Assembly (NCBI GenBank): GCA_030674915.1
Contig: JASXSV010000002.1
Location: forward strand, 62,001-126,000
Reading direction: 5' to 3'
DNA from: Candidatus Endonucleibacter bathymodioli
GTDB taxonomy: Bacteria > Pseudomonadota > Gammaproteobacteria > Pseudomonadales > Endozoicomonadaceae
Length of the DNA: 64,000 bases
Part shown: piece after piece, positions 37,745 to 47,664 of the stretch
Position numbering within the stretch: the first letter of the stretch is position 1
How the letters are laid out: each line of letters starts with the position of its first letter
The notes under the pieces: model-generated
Seen by the model: only the letters and a program-made list of their open reading frames with translations
Told to the model about the DNA's origin: nothing
Databases searched by the model: none
Translations under genes and position numbers: made by a program

Positions 37745-38261
37745 GGAGGCTATCTGAGGATCAATATTTCGGAAGCTAGCAGAGTCTCATAGGCCGTGCA
37801 TTTGGGGTACTAATATCTATGGGGTATGATGGTATTGCGGATAACTTAGTGGTTAGTAGTCGGGATGAAGGTAGTGGGTTTTATCCTGTGAGTAAAGGTA
37901 GCCGCTGGAAGGCTAAAGGTTCTTGGCGGAAGGGTTTTCGGTTATTGGCTTAATTACTGAGGAAAGGTTAGGTTACAACCAAATTTGGATAACATCTGCT
38001 ACAGCTCGTAGCCAATTCATCTTTTTTAAGTCTTTCTTATCTATATTCTCCTAAGCATAAACTCGCTCTTTCCGTGCATTTTTTCCTCACCAATAAACAA
38101 AATTACGGCTGGTGCAAAGGTCTTGCTATATCTATTGCCATTAGGCTCCTTTTGTTTGGTTCCCAAGTACATAAATCCGACTGTACTTTGTTTGTGGGTC
38201 TTTGGTTTTTTATGAGTGTCTTCATTAGTATCTTTGTTTGCAACAAGCAATCCGCAGTATT
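37745..38261. other. spacer with gene fragments, no intact gene
   Basis: Plus-strand codons from 37819 read MGYDGIADNLVVSSRDEGSG and end WRKGFRLLA at about 37953, possibly the tail of a lost gene. On the minus strand, 38041-38250 encodes FAPAVILFIGEEKMHGKSEF near its C-terminus. This segment recurs, in related form, at 62270-62370 (FARVVILFVGKAKTHKKIEF). Both may be relics of one unidentified gene. Confidence 0.4.
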
Positions 38262-38380
38262 TATACCCTATACTGTTGAAGGGTGGCTGCTAGCACATAC
38301 CATTATCACTCCTTCTCGTAGGCTCATGGGGGCTTTTATCTTTTGCCAACTATCAACACTTTCATTGGTAATAGGTATAG
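38262..38380. repeat. MITE-like intergenic repeat, copy 5
   Basis: It has CTATACTGTTGAAGGGTGGC, CTCCTTCTCGTAGGCTCATG and TTTCATTGGTAATAGGTATA in family order, just upstream of ruvX. Confidence 0.75.
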
Positions 38381-38429
38381 CACCCAGAAAGCCTTTTAAG
38401 GTAGCATACTTATCTTGACTGGAATTTCA

Positions 38430-38864
38430 ATGAAGATACGTTCTCTATTAGGGTTTGATTTTGGTTTAACCAATATTGGGGTTGCTATAGGTCAGACAGT
38501 TACTAAAACAGCGTCGGCTCTCCCTCATTTAAAAGCTAGGGATGGTATTCCTTGCTGGAATCAAGTGGCCGCCCTTGTTAATGAGTGGCAACCAGATGCA
38601 GTGGTGGTGGGCATCCCTTTTAACATGGATAGTAGCGAGTCTGAAATGTCACACAGAGCTCGTAAATTCGGAAACCGAATTTATGGCCGATTCAACCTGC
38701 CTTTTTATGAGGTGGATGAGAGACTCAGCTCATTCGAGGCTAAGGAATGGGCTAAAAAACTTGGTCATTTAGGTAACTACAAATCTAAACCTATTGATAG
38801 CATGGCAGCCCAGCTCATTCTTGAAAGCTGGCTAAATAATGAAGCCCGTATTTTAATTTTATGA
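38430..38864 (+). CDS. ruvX: RuvX/YqgF, pre-16S rRNA nuclease (putative Holliday junction resolvase)
   Basis: RuvX (144 aa from ATG 38430; a TTG five codons upstream is also open) belongs to the RNase H-like YqgF family, which matures the 5' end of 16S rRNA. Conserved residues are in LGFDFGLTNIGVAIG (first Asp), VVVGIPFNMD, the YEVDERLSS block (Glu) and IDSMAAQLILESWL (last Asp). It ends one base before the convergent pilT stop. In Pseudomonas it lies in the same region as pilT. Confidence 0.93.
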   Translation: MKIRSLLGFDFGLTNIGVAIGQTVTKTASALPHLKARDGIPCWNQVAALVNEWQPDAVVVGIPFNMDSSESEMSHRARKFGNRIYGRFNLPFYEVDERLSSFEAKEWAKKLGHLGNYKSKPIDSMAAQLILESWLNNEARILIL

Positions 38865-39902
38865 TTATGCAAACTTATCAGGGTTTTTTGCTTTATCCCT
38901 GGCTGTATCAGCAGTGATTATCTTTTTTTCCACGAGACCTTCCAAGCATTGATCGAGGGTCTGCATTCCTACGCCGGCAGAGGTTTGCATAGATGAGTAC
39001 ATTTGTGGCACCTTGTCTTCCCGAATTAGATTTCTGATAGCCGAAGTACCGAGCATAATCTCATGGGCTGCAACCCGGCCTCCACCAATTTTTTTGAGCA
39101 GTGTCTGGGATATGACCGCTTCTAGGGATTCTGATAGCATAGAGCGCACCATTGCTTTCTCGGCTGAAGGAAATACATCAATAATCCGATCAATGGTTTT
39201 TGCTGCGGATGTGGTATGCAGAGTGCCAAAAACTAAATGACCAGTTTCTGCTGCGGACAATGCTAGTTTTATTGTTTCCAAGTCTCTCATTTCACCAACA
39301 AGGATAATGTCTGGGTCTTCTCTAAGGGCTGATCTTAGAGCATTACTAAAACTCTTAGTATCCCTGTGAACCTCGCGCTGGTTTACCAAGCATTTTTTTG
39401 GATGATGTATAAACTCTACAGGGTCTTCAATAGTGAGAATATGTTCATACTTAGTATTATTCAGATAATCAACCATTGCTGCTAGAGTGGTGCTTTTACC
39501 TGAGCCTGTAGGCCCAGTGACTGCAATCAGCCCTCTGGGTTTTGAGACGATATCTTTAAATATTTGGCCCATTCCCAAGTCCTCCATCGTTAAAATCTTG
39601 GTCGGGATGGTTCTAAAGACTGCACCTGCACCACGGGAGTGATTAAACACGTTAACACGAAAGCGGGACACGCTAGGAATCTCAAAAGCAAAGTCACATT
39701 CGAGAGTCTCTTCAAAGTTTTTCCTTTGAGTGTCATTCATAATAGAGTAAACCAAGTCGTGCACTTCTTTGTGCTCCATGACTGGCACATTAACTTTCTT
39801 AACATCGCCATCAATACGAATCATAGGCGGCATACCTGCTGACAAATGAAGGTCAGATGCCCCCTGTTTGGTGCTGAAAGTAAGAAGTTCATTGATGTCC
39901 AT
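38865..39902 (-). CDS. pilT: type IV pilus retraction ATPase PilT
   Basis: PilT (345 aa) is the hexameric AAA-type motor that retracts type IV pili. It has the N-terminal LLTFSTKQGASDLHLSAGMP, Walker A GPTGSGKSTTLAAM, the Asp box TIEDPVEFIH, Walker B with DPDIILVGEMRDLET, and the His box TGHLVFGTLHTTSA. The C-terminal AIRNLIRE helix, needed for retraction in the family, is present. No pilU or other pilus genes are in the window, so whether pili are made cannot be judged. It is divergent from yggS, the usual arrangement. Confidence 0.97.
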   Translation of the reverse strand: MDINELLTFSTKQGASDLHLSAGMPPMIRIDGDVKKVNVPVMEHKEVHDLVYSIMNDTQRKNFEETLECDFAFEIPSVSRFRVNVFNHSRGAGAVFRTIPTKILTMEDLGMGQIFKDIVSKPRGLIAVTGPTGSGKSTTLAAMVDYLNNTKYEHILTIEDPVEFIHHPKKCLVNQREVHRDTKSFSNALRSALREDPDIILVGEMRDLETIKLALSAAETGHLVFGTLHTTSAAKTIDRIIDVFPSAEKAMVRSMLSESLEAVISQTLLKKIGGGRVAAHEIMLGTSAIRNLIREDKVPQMYSSMQTSAGVGMQTLDQCLEGLVEKKIITADTARDKAKNPDKFA

Positions 39903-40073
39903 AGTTACAGTATCCCCTCGAAAAATGAAATTGGTGAACAGGTCTTTCTTGACCCTGAGACAAGCTAATAAAATAATACGACAGAATTAGTTAATTCTCT
40001 CAAAAGTATGTGCAATATCTTGTGAATAATCTATATATTTACAGGATATCTGTGCCACGGAGAAATATGCAGA

Positions 40074-40760
40074 GTGACTTCTTTAAAAAAACATTTCGAC
40101 CAAGTAAGAGTGCGCATTCAGCAAGCAGAAAATAGCAGTAATCGTCAGGGTAAAGTACAACTACTGGCGGTCAGCAAGAAAAAAACAGCGGCTATGATCC
40201 GTGAGGCCTACGCCCTAGGGCAGCGCTCTTTTGGTGAAAGTTATGTACAAGAAGCAGTTAATAAGATTAAAGAGCTATCGTACATTAATGATATTTGTTG
40301 GCATTTTATTGGACTCATCCAGTCGAATAAAACTCAGGATATTTCTTCATACTTCCAGTGGGCTCACAGTGTTTGCCGTCTAAAGATTGCTAAAAGACTA
40401 AGCGAGCAACGTCCCGCTACATCACCGCCACTGAATATTTGCTTGCAGGTCACTACCAGTGAGAAAAACATCACGTCGGGTGTGGAAATAGCTGATCTTT
40501 CAGAGTTGGCTCTGGCTGTTTCAGTACTGCCAGGCCTTAAACTTAGGGGGTTGATGACTCTGCCGCCTGCAGAAACTGACCAAAAGAAACAAACTAAAGC
40601 TTTTAGGGTTCTAGCTAAACAACTGTCTTTTTTGAATAAGACCCATAATCTTGCTATGGACACATTATCTATGGGGATGACCAGCGACCTTGAAGTGGCT
40701 ATACAAGAGGGTGCAACTATTGTTAGAATTGGCACAGCCCTTTTTGGTGCTCGTGTCTAA
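40074..40760 (+). CDS. yggS: PLP homeostasis protein YggS (PROSC family)
   Basis: YggS (228 aa) is a pyridoxal-phosphate-binding TIM-barrel protein that buffers PLP and affects amino-acid pools. The PLP lysine lies in QLLAVSKKKTAAMIREAY. SFGESYVQEA, HFIGLIQSNK and LSMGMTSDLEVAIQEGAT (phosphate-binding end) are all typical. The start is a GTG with GGAG 12 bases upstream. It lies between divergent pilT and proC, which follows 17 bp later. Confidence 0.95.
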   Translation: MTSLKKHFDQVRVRIQQAENSSNRQGKVQLLAVSKKKTAAMIREAYALGQRSFGESYVQEAVNKIKELSYINDICWHFIGLIQSNKTQDISSYFQWAHSVCRLKIAKRLSEQRPATSPPLNICLQVTTSEKNITSGVEIADLSELALAVSVLPGLKLRGLMTLPPAETDQKKQTKAFRVLAKQLSFLNKTHNLAMDTLSMGMTSDLEVAIQEGATIVRIGTALFGARV

Positions 40761-40777
40761 CCATCTATCTATGACCT

Positions 40778-41617
40778 ATGAGTAATCACATGGCGCACTC
40801 AGAAAAAACCGTAGGCTTCATTGGTGCAGGAAATATAGCTCAATCTATTATTGGAGGTATGATCCAACAGGATTGGCAGGCCAGTCAGATTTTTGCGTCA
40901 GCTCCCAGCCAAAAGACACGGGCATATATCAGTAATCAATTTGGCGTAGTTGTTTCTGATAACAATATTGAAGTAGCTAAGACTGATATTGTTTTTCTTT
41001 GCGTGAAACCGCACCTTATAAGATCGGTTCTTGTTGAGATAGTGCCGGTTTTGAAAGGTCGGCAATCTTTGCTTATTTCTGTAGCAGCAGGCATCACCAT
41101 GGCACACTTAAATCACTTGTTTGACGTGCCCCAAGCTATCATCAGAAGCATGCCGAATACCCCATCTCTCGTAGGCGTAGGAGCATGTGGCCTTTTTGCA
41201 AATAGCGAAGTGACTCATCAGCAAAGAATGATGGCTCAAGCTATTTTTCAGTCGGTTGGTATTGTTGAGTGGGTTGAGCAAGAAGACTTGATCAATACCA
41301 TTATTGCCATATCTGGTAGTGGCCCAGCCTACTACTTTCTTTTTATGGAAGCGATGAAGGATGCAGGGGTAAGCCTTGGCTTGGCTCCGGAAATTGCGGA
41401 ACGACTAACAATTCAGACGGCTCTAGGCGCTGCCAAAATGGCCCTTCTCAGCGACATTAATGTGACTAAGCTCAGACAAAATGTCTGTTCTCCAGGAGGA
41501 ACGACAGAGCAAGCGATTAGAACTTTCCAAGATGGTGGGCTAACAAATCTCGTAAAACAATCCATGGAAAGAGCTGTTAAAAAAGCTAAAAACATGGCTG
41601 AGGAACTGGGCACGTAA
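40778..41617 (+). CDS. proC: pyrroline-5-carboxylate reductase ProC
   Basis: ProC (279 aa) makes proline from pyrroline-5-carboxylate. The NADP-binding N-terminus is VGFIGAGNIAQSIIGGMI. The signature ISGSGPAYYFLFMEAM and the C-terminal block SPGGTTEQAIRTFQDGGL are intact. The length is normal. It forms a yggS-proC-yggT cluster, although a 190-bp MITE-like repeat now separates proC from yggT. Confidence 0.96.
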   Translation: MSNHMAHSEKTVGFIGAGNIAQSIIGGMIQQDWQASQIFASAPSQKTRAYISNQFGVVVSDNNIEVAKTDIVFLCVKPHLIRSVLVEIVPVLKGRQSLLISVAAGITMAHLNHLFDVPQAIIRSMPNTPSLVGVGACGLFANSEVTHQQRMMAQAIFQSVGIVEWVEQEDLINTIIAISGSGPAYYFLFMEAMKDAGVSLGLAPEIAERLTIQTALGAAKMALLSDINVTKLRQNVCSPGGTTEQAIRTFQDGGLTNLVKQSMERAVKKAKNMAEELGT

Positions 41618-41622
41618 TGTTT

Positions 41623-41814
41623 TATACCCGTTGCCACTAATTGTGTGGGTAGGCGACAAACGAGCCAAGCCCAAGGAGTTTAGATGATATAATGGGTTAA
41701 GGTGAGTGAGAGTAGTCAGGAATCAGCCCATATTAAATGGAAATTGTATATATTTGTTTCCATTTAATGTGTGAGCAGTTAATAATCATACACCTTTAAT
41801 GGTAATGGGTATAT
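41623..41814. repeat. MITE-like intergenic repeat, copy 6, with internal insert
   Basis: Both ends are clear: TATACCCGTTGCCACTAATT with GGGTAGGCGACAAACGAGCC on the left and ACACCTTTAATGGTAATGGG on the right. An extra palindromic segment (ATTAAATGGAAATTGTATA then a mirror-like TTTCCATTTAAT) lies in the middle, making it longer than other copies. Confidence 0.75.
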
Positions 41815-41876
41815 TTCCCCTAGGTGCGCCGATTGCCCCTAGCCTTGAGGTCATCTTTTCCAATAAGAGAGGTATC

Positions 41877-42431
41877 ATGTCTGCACTTTCATCCAGTTTT
41901 AGTCTTCTAATACAGGCCGTTGGTGGGTTGTATATTATTGCCGTTATGCTTCGTTTTTTATTGCAGCTTGTTCAGGCTGATTTTTATAATCCCATAACCC
42001 AAGCTATTGTAAAAATAACTTCGCCTCTTCTTAATCCTGTTAGAAAAGTAATACCTAGTGTAGCTGGAGTTGATACCGCATCCATTGTTCTGGCTCTAGC
42101 ACTACAGATCGCTTTGATTTATCTGTTGCTAGCTATAAAAGGATTTACTCCCGACATTATTCCATTTCCTCAGGTTATGATATCTAGCCTCGTACAGTTG
42201 GCAAACCGTTTGCTTGATATTTATATGTATAGTCTGGTAATTATTGCGATAGCCAGCTGGATTGTACGGGGAAACTACAACCCAGGATTAATGTTACTTA
42301 TGCAGTTGACAGAACCACTCTCAAGCAGAGTAAGAAAAATTATTCCTCCCCTAGGTGGACTTGATTTTTCTATGATGATCATAATCCTCATTATTTATTT
42401 TTTGAGAAATCTGTTATCAAGTATCGCCTAA
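41877..42431 (+). CDS. yggT: YggT-family integral membrane protein
   Basis: YggT (184 aa from ATG 41877) has two repeats of the YGGT domain with four membrane segments: GGLYIIAVMLRFLLQLV, IVLALALQIALIYLLLAI, YMYSLVIIAIASWIV and SMMIIILIIYFLRNLL. The longer frame from 41799 begins in the MITE-like repeat; AAGAGAGG just upstream favours 41877. The exact role is unclear; homologues affect osmotic tolerance and division-related processes. It is downstream of proC as in most gammaproteobacteria. Confidence 0.92.
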   Translation: MSALSSSFSLLIQAVGGLYIIAVMLRFLLQLVQADFYNPITQAIVKITSPLLNPVRKVIPSVAGVDTASIVLALALQIALIYLLLAIKGFTPDIIPFPQVMISSLVQLANRLLDIYMYSLVIIAIASWIVRGNYNPGLMLLMQLTEPLSSRVRKIIPPLGGLDFSMMIIILIIYFLRNLLSSIA

Positions 42432-42450
42432 CGAGCCTGCGAAGAAGTTT

Positions 42451-42569
42451 TTATGCCCACTCCCTTGAGATGCTGAGGGGTTGTTGACGATTATCTCTGA
42501 TTACCTATTATAGCCGGTGAGGATGAGTTTGTTTGTTGTCTGCCTCCGCATTCAATTGTAATGGGTTTA
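42451..42569. repeat. MITE-like intergenic repeat, copy 7
   Basis: TGAGGGGTTGTTGACGATTA, GTTTGTTTGTTGTCTGCCTC and ATTCAATTGTAATGGGTTTA follow the family order. Just after it (42613-42633), TGTTCACAGACTCCTTAA resembles a lone IS5 terminal repeat ahead of glnE. Confidence 0.7.
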
Positions 42570-42646
42570 GCTGAGAATCAGTCAAACCATTTACGGATAT
42601 AAAAGAAGGAGCATGTTCACAGACTCCTTAATGGGAGAATATTCTT

Positions 42647-45550
42647 ATGGAGCTGCCTAGATACTATCCAGACTTTATGGAGACAAGCATAAAAGCCAGC
42701 TGGAAGCAGCTGTTATCGTTATATGTCGAAGAAGAACAAAAAGGAAAAATTAAATCCATTAACCCATTATTTCTTAAGCAACTTATAACTACGTGGGTGG
42801 GTAGTGACTTCGCTAGGGATGAGTTTATTAAAAATCCCAATCATTTATTCTATTTTTATGGTCTTTGGCAAGAAGAAGCTCAGCTTATAGTTAAGAGCAA
42901 TCATCATTATGCACTAGGTAAACTGATTCAAAATATTGAGTCTGAAGAAATACTAATTAAAACATTAAGAATGTACCGTAATCGGGAAATGGTCAGGATT
43001 ATCTGGGGGGATCTTAATCGGTTATCAGATACTCGCCAAATCATCCGGGATCTTTCCGAGTTGGCAGATGCCTGCGTTGAGCATTCGCTTAACTGGCTAC
43101 ATCACGATCTAGCAAAAATACTAGGAGTGCCGCAGGGAGGAAGCTATAGTGAAAAGCCTAGACCACAAGAAATGATCGTTCTCGGAGTGGGCAAGCTAGG
43201 CGCTGAAGAGTTAAACCTTTCATCGGATATTGATCTGATTTTCACCTACCCAAGTCAGGGTGAAACATCAGGTGCTCGTCGTAAATTAACTAACCAGGAG
43301 TTTTTTATACGGCTAGGTCAGCGCTTAATCAAGGTTCTAGATACCAGAACTTCGGATGGCTTTGTATTCAGGGTTGATATGAGGCTGAGACCGTACGGGG
43401 AAAGCGGAGTATTGACTATGAGTTTTTCGGCCATGGAGCAGTATTATCAGGATCAGGGTCGAGATTGGGAGCGTTATGCCATGATTAAAGCCCGGGTAGT
43501 TGCTGGCAGCCGGGAATGGGGGGGCAGCCTGATAAAAACGTTACAGCCTTTTGTTTATAGGCGCTACATAGATTTCAGTGCAGTTACGGCTCTTCGAGAG
43601 ATGAAGCTTTTGATTGATAGCGAAGTTAAACGCAACGGGATGGAAGAAAACATTAAGCAGGGTCCGGGTGGAATTCGGGAAATAGAGTTTATTGTTCAAT
43701 CATTCCAGCTTATCCATGGTGGCAGAGATAGATCTTTGCAGGAAAGATCACTCCTTAACGTTTTACCTGTACTTGAGACTAAAAACTATTTACCAAGTCA
43801 GACTGTCAAGGAGCTTGAACGGGCTTATTTATTTTTACGAAACCTAGAGCATGTCCTTCAGGCATTGAATGATACGCAAACCCAGACACTGCCTGTGGAT
43901 AACTGTAGTAGAGAAAGATTAGCTTATAGCATGGGTTTCGTGTCATGGGGGGCGCTACTAACCATATTAAAGCAACATCGCAATAACGTTATCTGCCATT
44001 TTGATCACGTTGTTTCCGGCTCTGGTAATAATCACGATGATTCAAAAGAATTAGATTATTGGATAATGTTTTGGCTAGGCAAGCTGAGCGCTCCTGAAGA
44101 GTTAAAGTTACTGGAGGCCAAGGGATTTAAGCATTCTGAAGATTCCTTAAGGTTATTGCTGGCACTTCGTGACGGCAAAACGTTATCTCGCTTACGCCGT
44201 AAAAGCAGGGATCGTATCGATAAATTCATACCATTATTACTTAATATTGTCTGTTTATCCGGAAAGCCTGATCTAGCGATAAATCGTCTAATGCCTCTGG
44301 TAGACGCAGTATTGAGGAGAACGGCTTATCTTGTATTACTCATGGAAAATCCGGCGGCTCTTGAGCATCTATGCAAGCTTTGTATTGCTAGTCCATGGAT
44401 AGCTGATCAAATTGCCAAAACACCCGCCCTTCTTGATGAATTTTTAAATCTTGGCCAGCTATATAATCCACCAAAAAAAGATGAGCTTGCCAGTGAGTTA
44501 AAGCAACTGTTGAGACATATTCCAGCAGATGATTTGGAATCACAGATGGAAGCATTGCGTTATTTTAAAATGTCTCATACTCTTCAAGTGGCAGCTGCTC
44601 ACGTGCTGGACACATTACCTTTGATGAAAGAGAGTGATTATCTAACCTGGATAGCGGAGGTGGTACTGGAGCAAGTTCTTGATATTGCCTGGAGATCTTT
44701 GGTTCATCGTCACGGTAGACCTACATCTGAAAGCGGAGGGCTTTGTAATCCAGGATTTATTATTATTGGTTATGGCAAGCTGGGGGGAATAGAGCTTGGA
44801 CCACTCTCGGACCTTGATTTGGTTTTTCTTCATAGTAGTGTAGACAGTCAGGAAACAGAGGGCCCTCTACAAATTGACAGCACGACGTTTTTTACTCGAT
44901 TAGGCCAGCGCATTATCCATATATTAACAACACGGACACTGCTAGGCATATTATATGATGTAGATACGCGCTTGCGTCCTTCGGGTTTTTCTGGTTTATT
45001 AGTTGGATCCCTCAGCGCCTATGAACAATACCAACAAAATAATGCCTGGACCTGGGAGCATCAAGCCCTTGTTAGGGCCCGCGTGGTTGCTGGGGATAAA
45101 TTGCTAGCTCAGCAGTTTGCACACTTAAGATCTGAGGTGCTGAAAAAAAAACGTGACCCGGAAAAACTCCGTAATGACGTGGTGGCGATGAGAACAAAAA
45201 TGCGTAACTATCATGGGAACAAAAGCAAGCAGCGAACAGATAATATAAAGCACGATGAGGGAGGCATTATTGATGTAGAATTTCTTATGCAGTATGCTGT
45301 GCTTCGCTACGCTGCCTCTCACCCCAGTCTTGTTAAATGGACTGATAATATTCGCATATCAGAACAATTGGAAGCAGAAGGATTACTAGGTAAAGCAGAC
45401 GCCAGAAACCTTAGAAACGTATATCAGCAATTAAGACTTATGGTCCATAAACAAGCACTTCAAAATGAAAAGCCTTTAGGCGCGGACATAGTTGTTGCAA
45501 GCCATGGGAGCATCATAAAAAGATTGTGGACGCAGTGGGTGGGGCAATGA
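42647..45550 (+). CDS. glnE: glutamine synthetase adenylyltransferase / adenylyl-removing enzyme GlnE
   Basis: GlnE (967 aa) attaches AMP to glutamine synthetase or removes it, in response to PII state. Two nucleotidyltransferase domains are present. The N-terminal deadenylylating one has GVGKLGAEELNLSSDIDLIF (about residues 180-200), and the C-terminal adenylylating one has GYGKLGGIELGPLSDLDLVF (about 706-725). Each has a GxGKLG..DxD pair. The linker and the end (RLMVHKQALQNEKP) are complete. The 3' 300 bp of this gene recur twice downstream as broken copies joined to rhdA sequence. Confidence 0.97.
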   Translation: MELPRYYPDFMETSIKASWKQLLSLYVEEEQKGKIKSINPLFLKQLITTWVGSDFARDEFIKNPNHLFYFYGLWQEEAQLIVKSNHHYALGKLIQNIESEEILIKTLRMYRNREMVRIIWGDLNRLSDTRQIIRDLSELADACVEHSLNWLHHDLAKILGVPQGGSYSEKPRPQEMIVLGVGKLGAEELNLSSDIDLIFTYPSQGETSGARRKLTNQEFFIRLGQRLIKVLDTRTSDGFVFRVDMRLRPYGESGVLTMSFSAMEQYYQDQGRDWERYAMIKARVVAGSREWGGSLIKTLQPFVYRRYIDFSAVTALREMKLLIDSEVKRNGMEENIKQGPGGIREIEFIVQSFQLIHGGRDRSLQERSLLNVLPVLETKNYLPSQTVKELERAYLFLRNLEHVLQALNDTQTQTLPVDNCSRERLAYSMGFVSWGALLTILKQHRNNVICHFDHVVSGSGNNHDDSKELDYWIMFWLGKLSAPEELKLLEAKGFKHSEDSLRLLLALRDGKTLSRLRRKSRDRIDKFIPLLLNIVCLSGKPDLAINRLMPLVDAVLRRTAYLVLLMENPAALEHLCKLCIASPWIADQIAKTPALLDEFLNLGQLYNPPKKDELASELKQLLRHIPADDLESQMEALRYFKMSHTLQVAAAHVLDTLPLMKESDYLTWIAEVVLEQVLDIAWRSLVHRHGRPTSESGGLCNPGFIIIGYGKLGGIELGPLSDLDLVFLHSSVDSQETEGPLQIDSTTFFTRLGQRIIHILTTRTLLGILYDVDTRLRPSGFSGLLVGSLSAYEQYQQNNAWTWEHQALVRARVVAGDKLLAQQFAHLRSEVLKKKRDPEKLRNDVVAMRTKMRNYHGNKSKQRTDNIKHDEGGIIDVEFLMQYAVLRYAASHPSLVKWTDNIRISEQLEAEGLLGKADARNLRNVYQQLRLMVHKQALQNEKPLGADIVVASHGSIIKRLWTQWVGQ

Positions 45551-45808
45551 GCAGTCCGTAAAGGTATGAGCAGGATACAAACGAACGAAGCCTAGTGAGA
45601 CTACAAGTGGTAAGTAGTTGTGGATGTTGTGGATAGTAATCAATGTCCTAAGCAGCTGCTATACTTTTCCGACAAAAGCCATTTTGTTAATGGAAACTAT
45701 AAAAAGTTGATTTCCGCACTCAAAGGGAAGAGAAAAATATGTACGAATAATGGATATAGTCTATTCTTATATGGTTCTGTTTTTTGAAATACATCTGAGG
45801 TCATAAAT
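45551..45808. repeat. MITE-like partial copy and leader of family C copy 1
   Basis: AAAGGTATGAGCAGGATACA and AACGAACGAAGCCTAGTGAG match the left half of the MITE-like family. The following 150 bp is a leader that recurs before copies 2 and 3 of family C (CTGTTTTTTGAAATACATC, then GAGGTCATAAATATG). Confidence 0.5.
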
Positions 45809-47224
45809 ATGAAGTTGTTAAAAACAATACTTTCTTTTTACTGTATAGTATTTTCACTCCATAGTTTTGCGGAAAATACAAGAGTAATCGCTATATATGT
45901 CTCTAATCACAATATCTATCTAACCTATGGAGACCCACAGGAAAAAGAACGTATAGTTTCGGTGCAGGGCGGTACTTCTAATTCACCAATGCTTTCAAAA
46001 GATGTTGCGTCATGGGCTACAAATGACTCCCCTCCAGCAGTGTTAACGGTTATTCTGCAAAGCTTGAAGGATACTGATGAGTTCAGAAGGATTAAAGATG
46101 ATTTAAAAAGCAAGAAGCCAGAGAACGTCGAAGTATTAATAGCAGCGGCTGGACATAATGACACAGATATCTTAAACCGAGAAGCAGTTAGAAAATTATT
46201 AGGTGGAAATAAAATACTGTATGGTGAGCTAAGTGAAAATCCCGACATCAAAATTTTATTGGACAAGGAGGGTTTAACAAAATCTGAAGGGCATACTGAG
46301 CTATTTAGACTAATCATGAGCGAACAGTTTTCGTTTGAGTTTGAGCGTGGGAAAGTGCGTTCTAGGCCAGATTCAGACTTTATGACTTTTGTGGCTCAAA
46401 ATGGTCTTTTGCCTGTTGAGGACGGTCTATGGATAACAACGTATGCAATAGTCCACTCGAACAATAATGATGGTAGGCGCCAAGAACTACACGGAACTTT
46501 GCCGACACCTATGAAGGAAAGAGGGTTAGGTGGAATGTTTCAACTAGGAAAAGTTGCTGTTACAAGTAATATTCTACCTGCCATCATTATGGCGTATGCT
46601 GCTTATCATGAAACATATCAGTTGAAGAATAAGTTGGGCGATCCAGCACTTACACCGGCGGATACAGTTAAGCGTCTTACAGAAAGAAAACTAGGTTATG
46701 TGAATTTTGGTGAATTTATATCTGAGCTTCATTGTTCAGGTTCATTAAGCACTAATTCAGCAAGAGACCCTATTCATGCCTTGGCATTAGGGGGTGCGCA
46801 AAATAAAATATCCTCTATTTCAGCAGAATATTCCGAGAAGAAAGTGGGTGCTTTCTATAAGAGTACAATAGAAACTGTTAAAGCTGACGCTATAACAAAG
46901 TTTTTACACGCTATGTGGAAGTCAGGAAAAACACTTAAGAATGGCTGCTTAGGCATATTAGTTGGTGAATACAGTGATGTATTGTTTGGAGGAGAAAAAA
47001 CGATATCGTTAGGTAAGTACCTCAATAACGATGATTTTGTGGATAGATTTATTAAAGGTTTCGGCGATAGCAACCTTAAAATAACGAGTCTGGATGGTAT
47101 CGACAAGCAAAGAGAAGCGGTTCGCTCTTATTTTAATGATGGAGACGGGTATTTATCTGTTATTCCACAAAAAGATCTATTAGGTATGCTGCACAGATAC
47201 GGATCATCCTGTATTAAATTTTAA
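45809..47224 (+). CDS. secreted protein, family C copy 1
   Basis: The 471-residue protein has a Sec signal peptide (MKLLKTILSFYCIVFSLHSF then AE). The mature part begins NTRVIAIYVSNHNIYLTYGD and ends with the conserved GMLHRYGSSCIKF. Conserved blocks include SNSPMLSKDVASWATNDSPP, GLGGMFQLGKVA, KLGYVNFGEFI, SARDPIHALALG and ITKFLHAMWKSGK. I recognise no enzyme motif or domain, and no membrane segment beyond the signal peptide. It is one of three tandem paralogues between glnE and rhdA. GAGGTCATAAATATG gives a fair ribosome-binding site. Probably an exported accessory or host-directed protein. Confidence 0.75.
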   Translation: MKLLKTILSFYCIVFSLHSFAENTRVIAIYVSNHNIYLTYGDPQEKERIVSVQGGTSNSPMLSKDVASWATNDSPPAVLTVILQSLKDTDEFRRIKDDLKSKKPENVEVLIAAAGHNDTDILNREAVRKLLGGNKILYGELSENPDIKILLDKEGLTKSEGHTELFRLIMSEQFSFEFERGKVRSRPDSDFMTFVAQNGLLPVEDGLWITTYAIVHSNNNDGRRQELHGTLPTPMKERGLGGMFQLGKVAVTSNILPAIIMAYAAYHETYQLKNKLGDPALTPADTVKRLTERKLGYVNFGEFISELHCSGSLSTNSARDPIHALALGGAQNKISSISAEYSEKKVGAFYKSTIETVKADAITKFLHAMWKSGKTLKNGCLGILVGEYSDVLFGGEKTISLGKYLNNDDFVDRFIKGFGDSNLKITSLDGIDKQREAVRSYFNDGDGYLSVIPQKDLLGMLHRYGSSCIKF

Positions 47225-47640
47225 AGTCAGTTTTTCTGGAGCCCGGTTATAAAGCGGTACTCGTGGTTATTTCCCTGTATTTTACGGGTATCGTACGGTT
47301 TTTGGTATTGGCGCAAGGGAAGCAGCTTTGGTTGCGAAGTGATCGCAGGTAATGATTTTTCGTATCTTAAGCTACTTCTTGGGCGATCTTTTGAACAATT
47401 CGGTGGTGCTGGTTTATATATCGGTTTCCATTGACGGTGTAAACAAAGCCCTATGATGAGTAAAGAGACAAGCCATACCCCCGCAGGCTGCCTTTTTCAG
47501 GAATCGCACTTAATTATCCAAAACTGCCAAGTTCTTAAAATCCACTAAACCTTATTAAGTTTTAGCTGTATACTAATGTTTCTTATGTCTTTATTTTTTC
47601 TTTTTCCTTGCTTGGGATCTTTTTATTATACTCTCTGGTC
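47225..47640. other. downstream spacer of family C copy 1
   Basis: No gene is seen. The stretch AAAGCGGTACTCGTGGTTATT and the block ATATATCGGTTTCCATTGAC, followed by GTGTAAACAAAG, recur after copies 2 and 3. The latter resembles one end of the MITE-like repeat. These are parts of the duplicated unit. Confidence 0.5.
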
Positions 47641-47664
47641 GGAAAACTCAAGAGCGGAGAAAAA

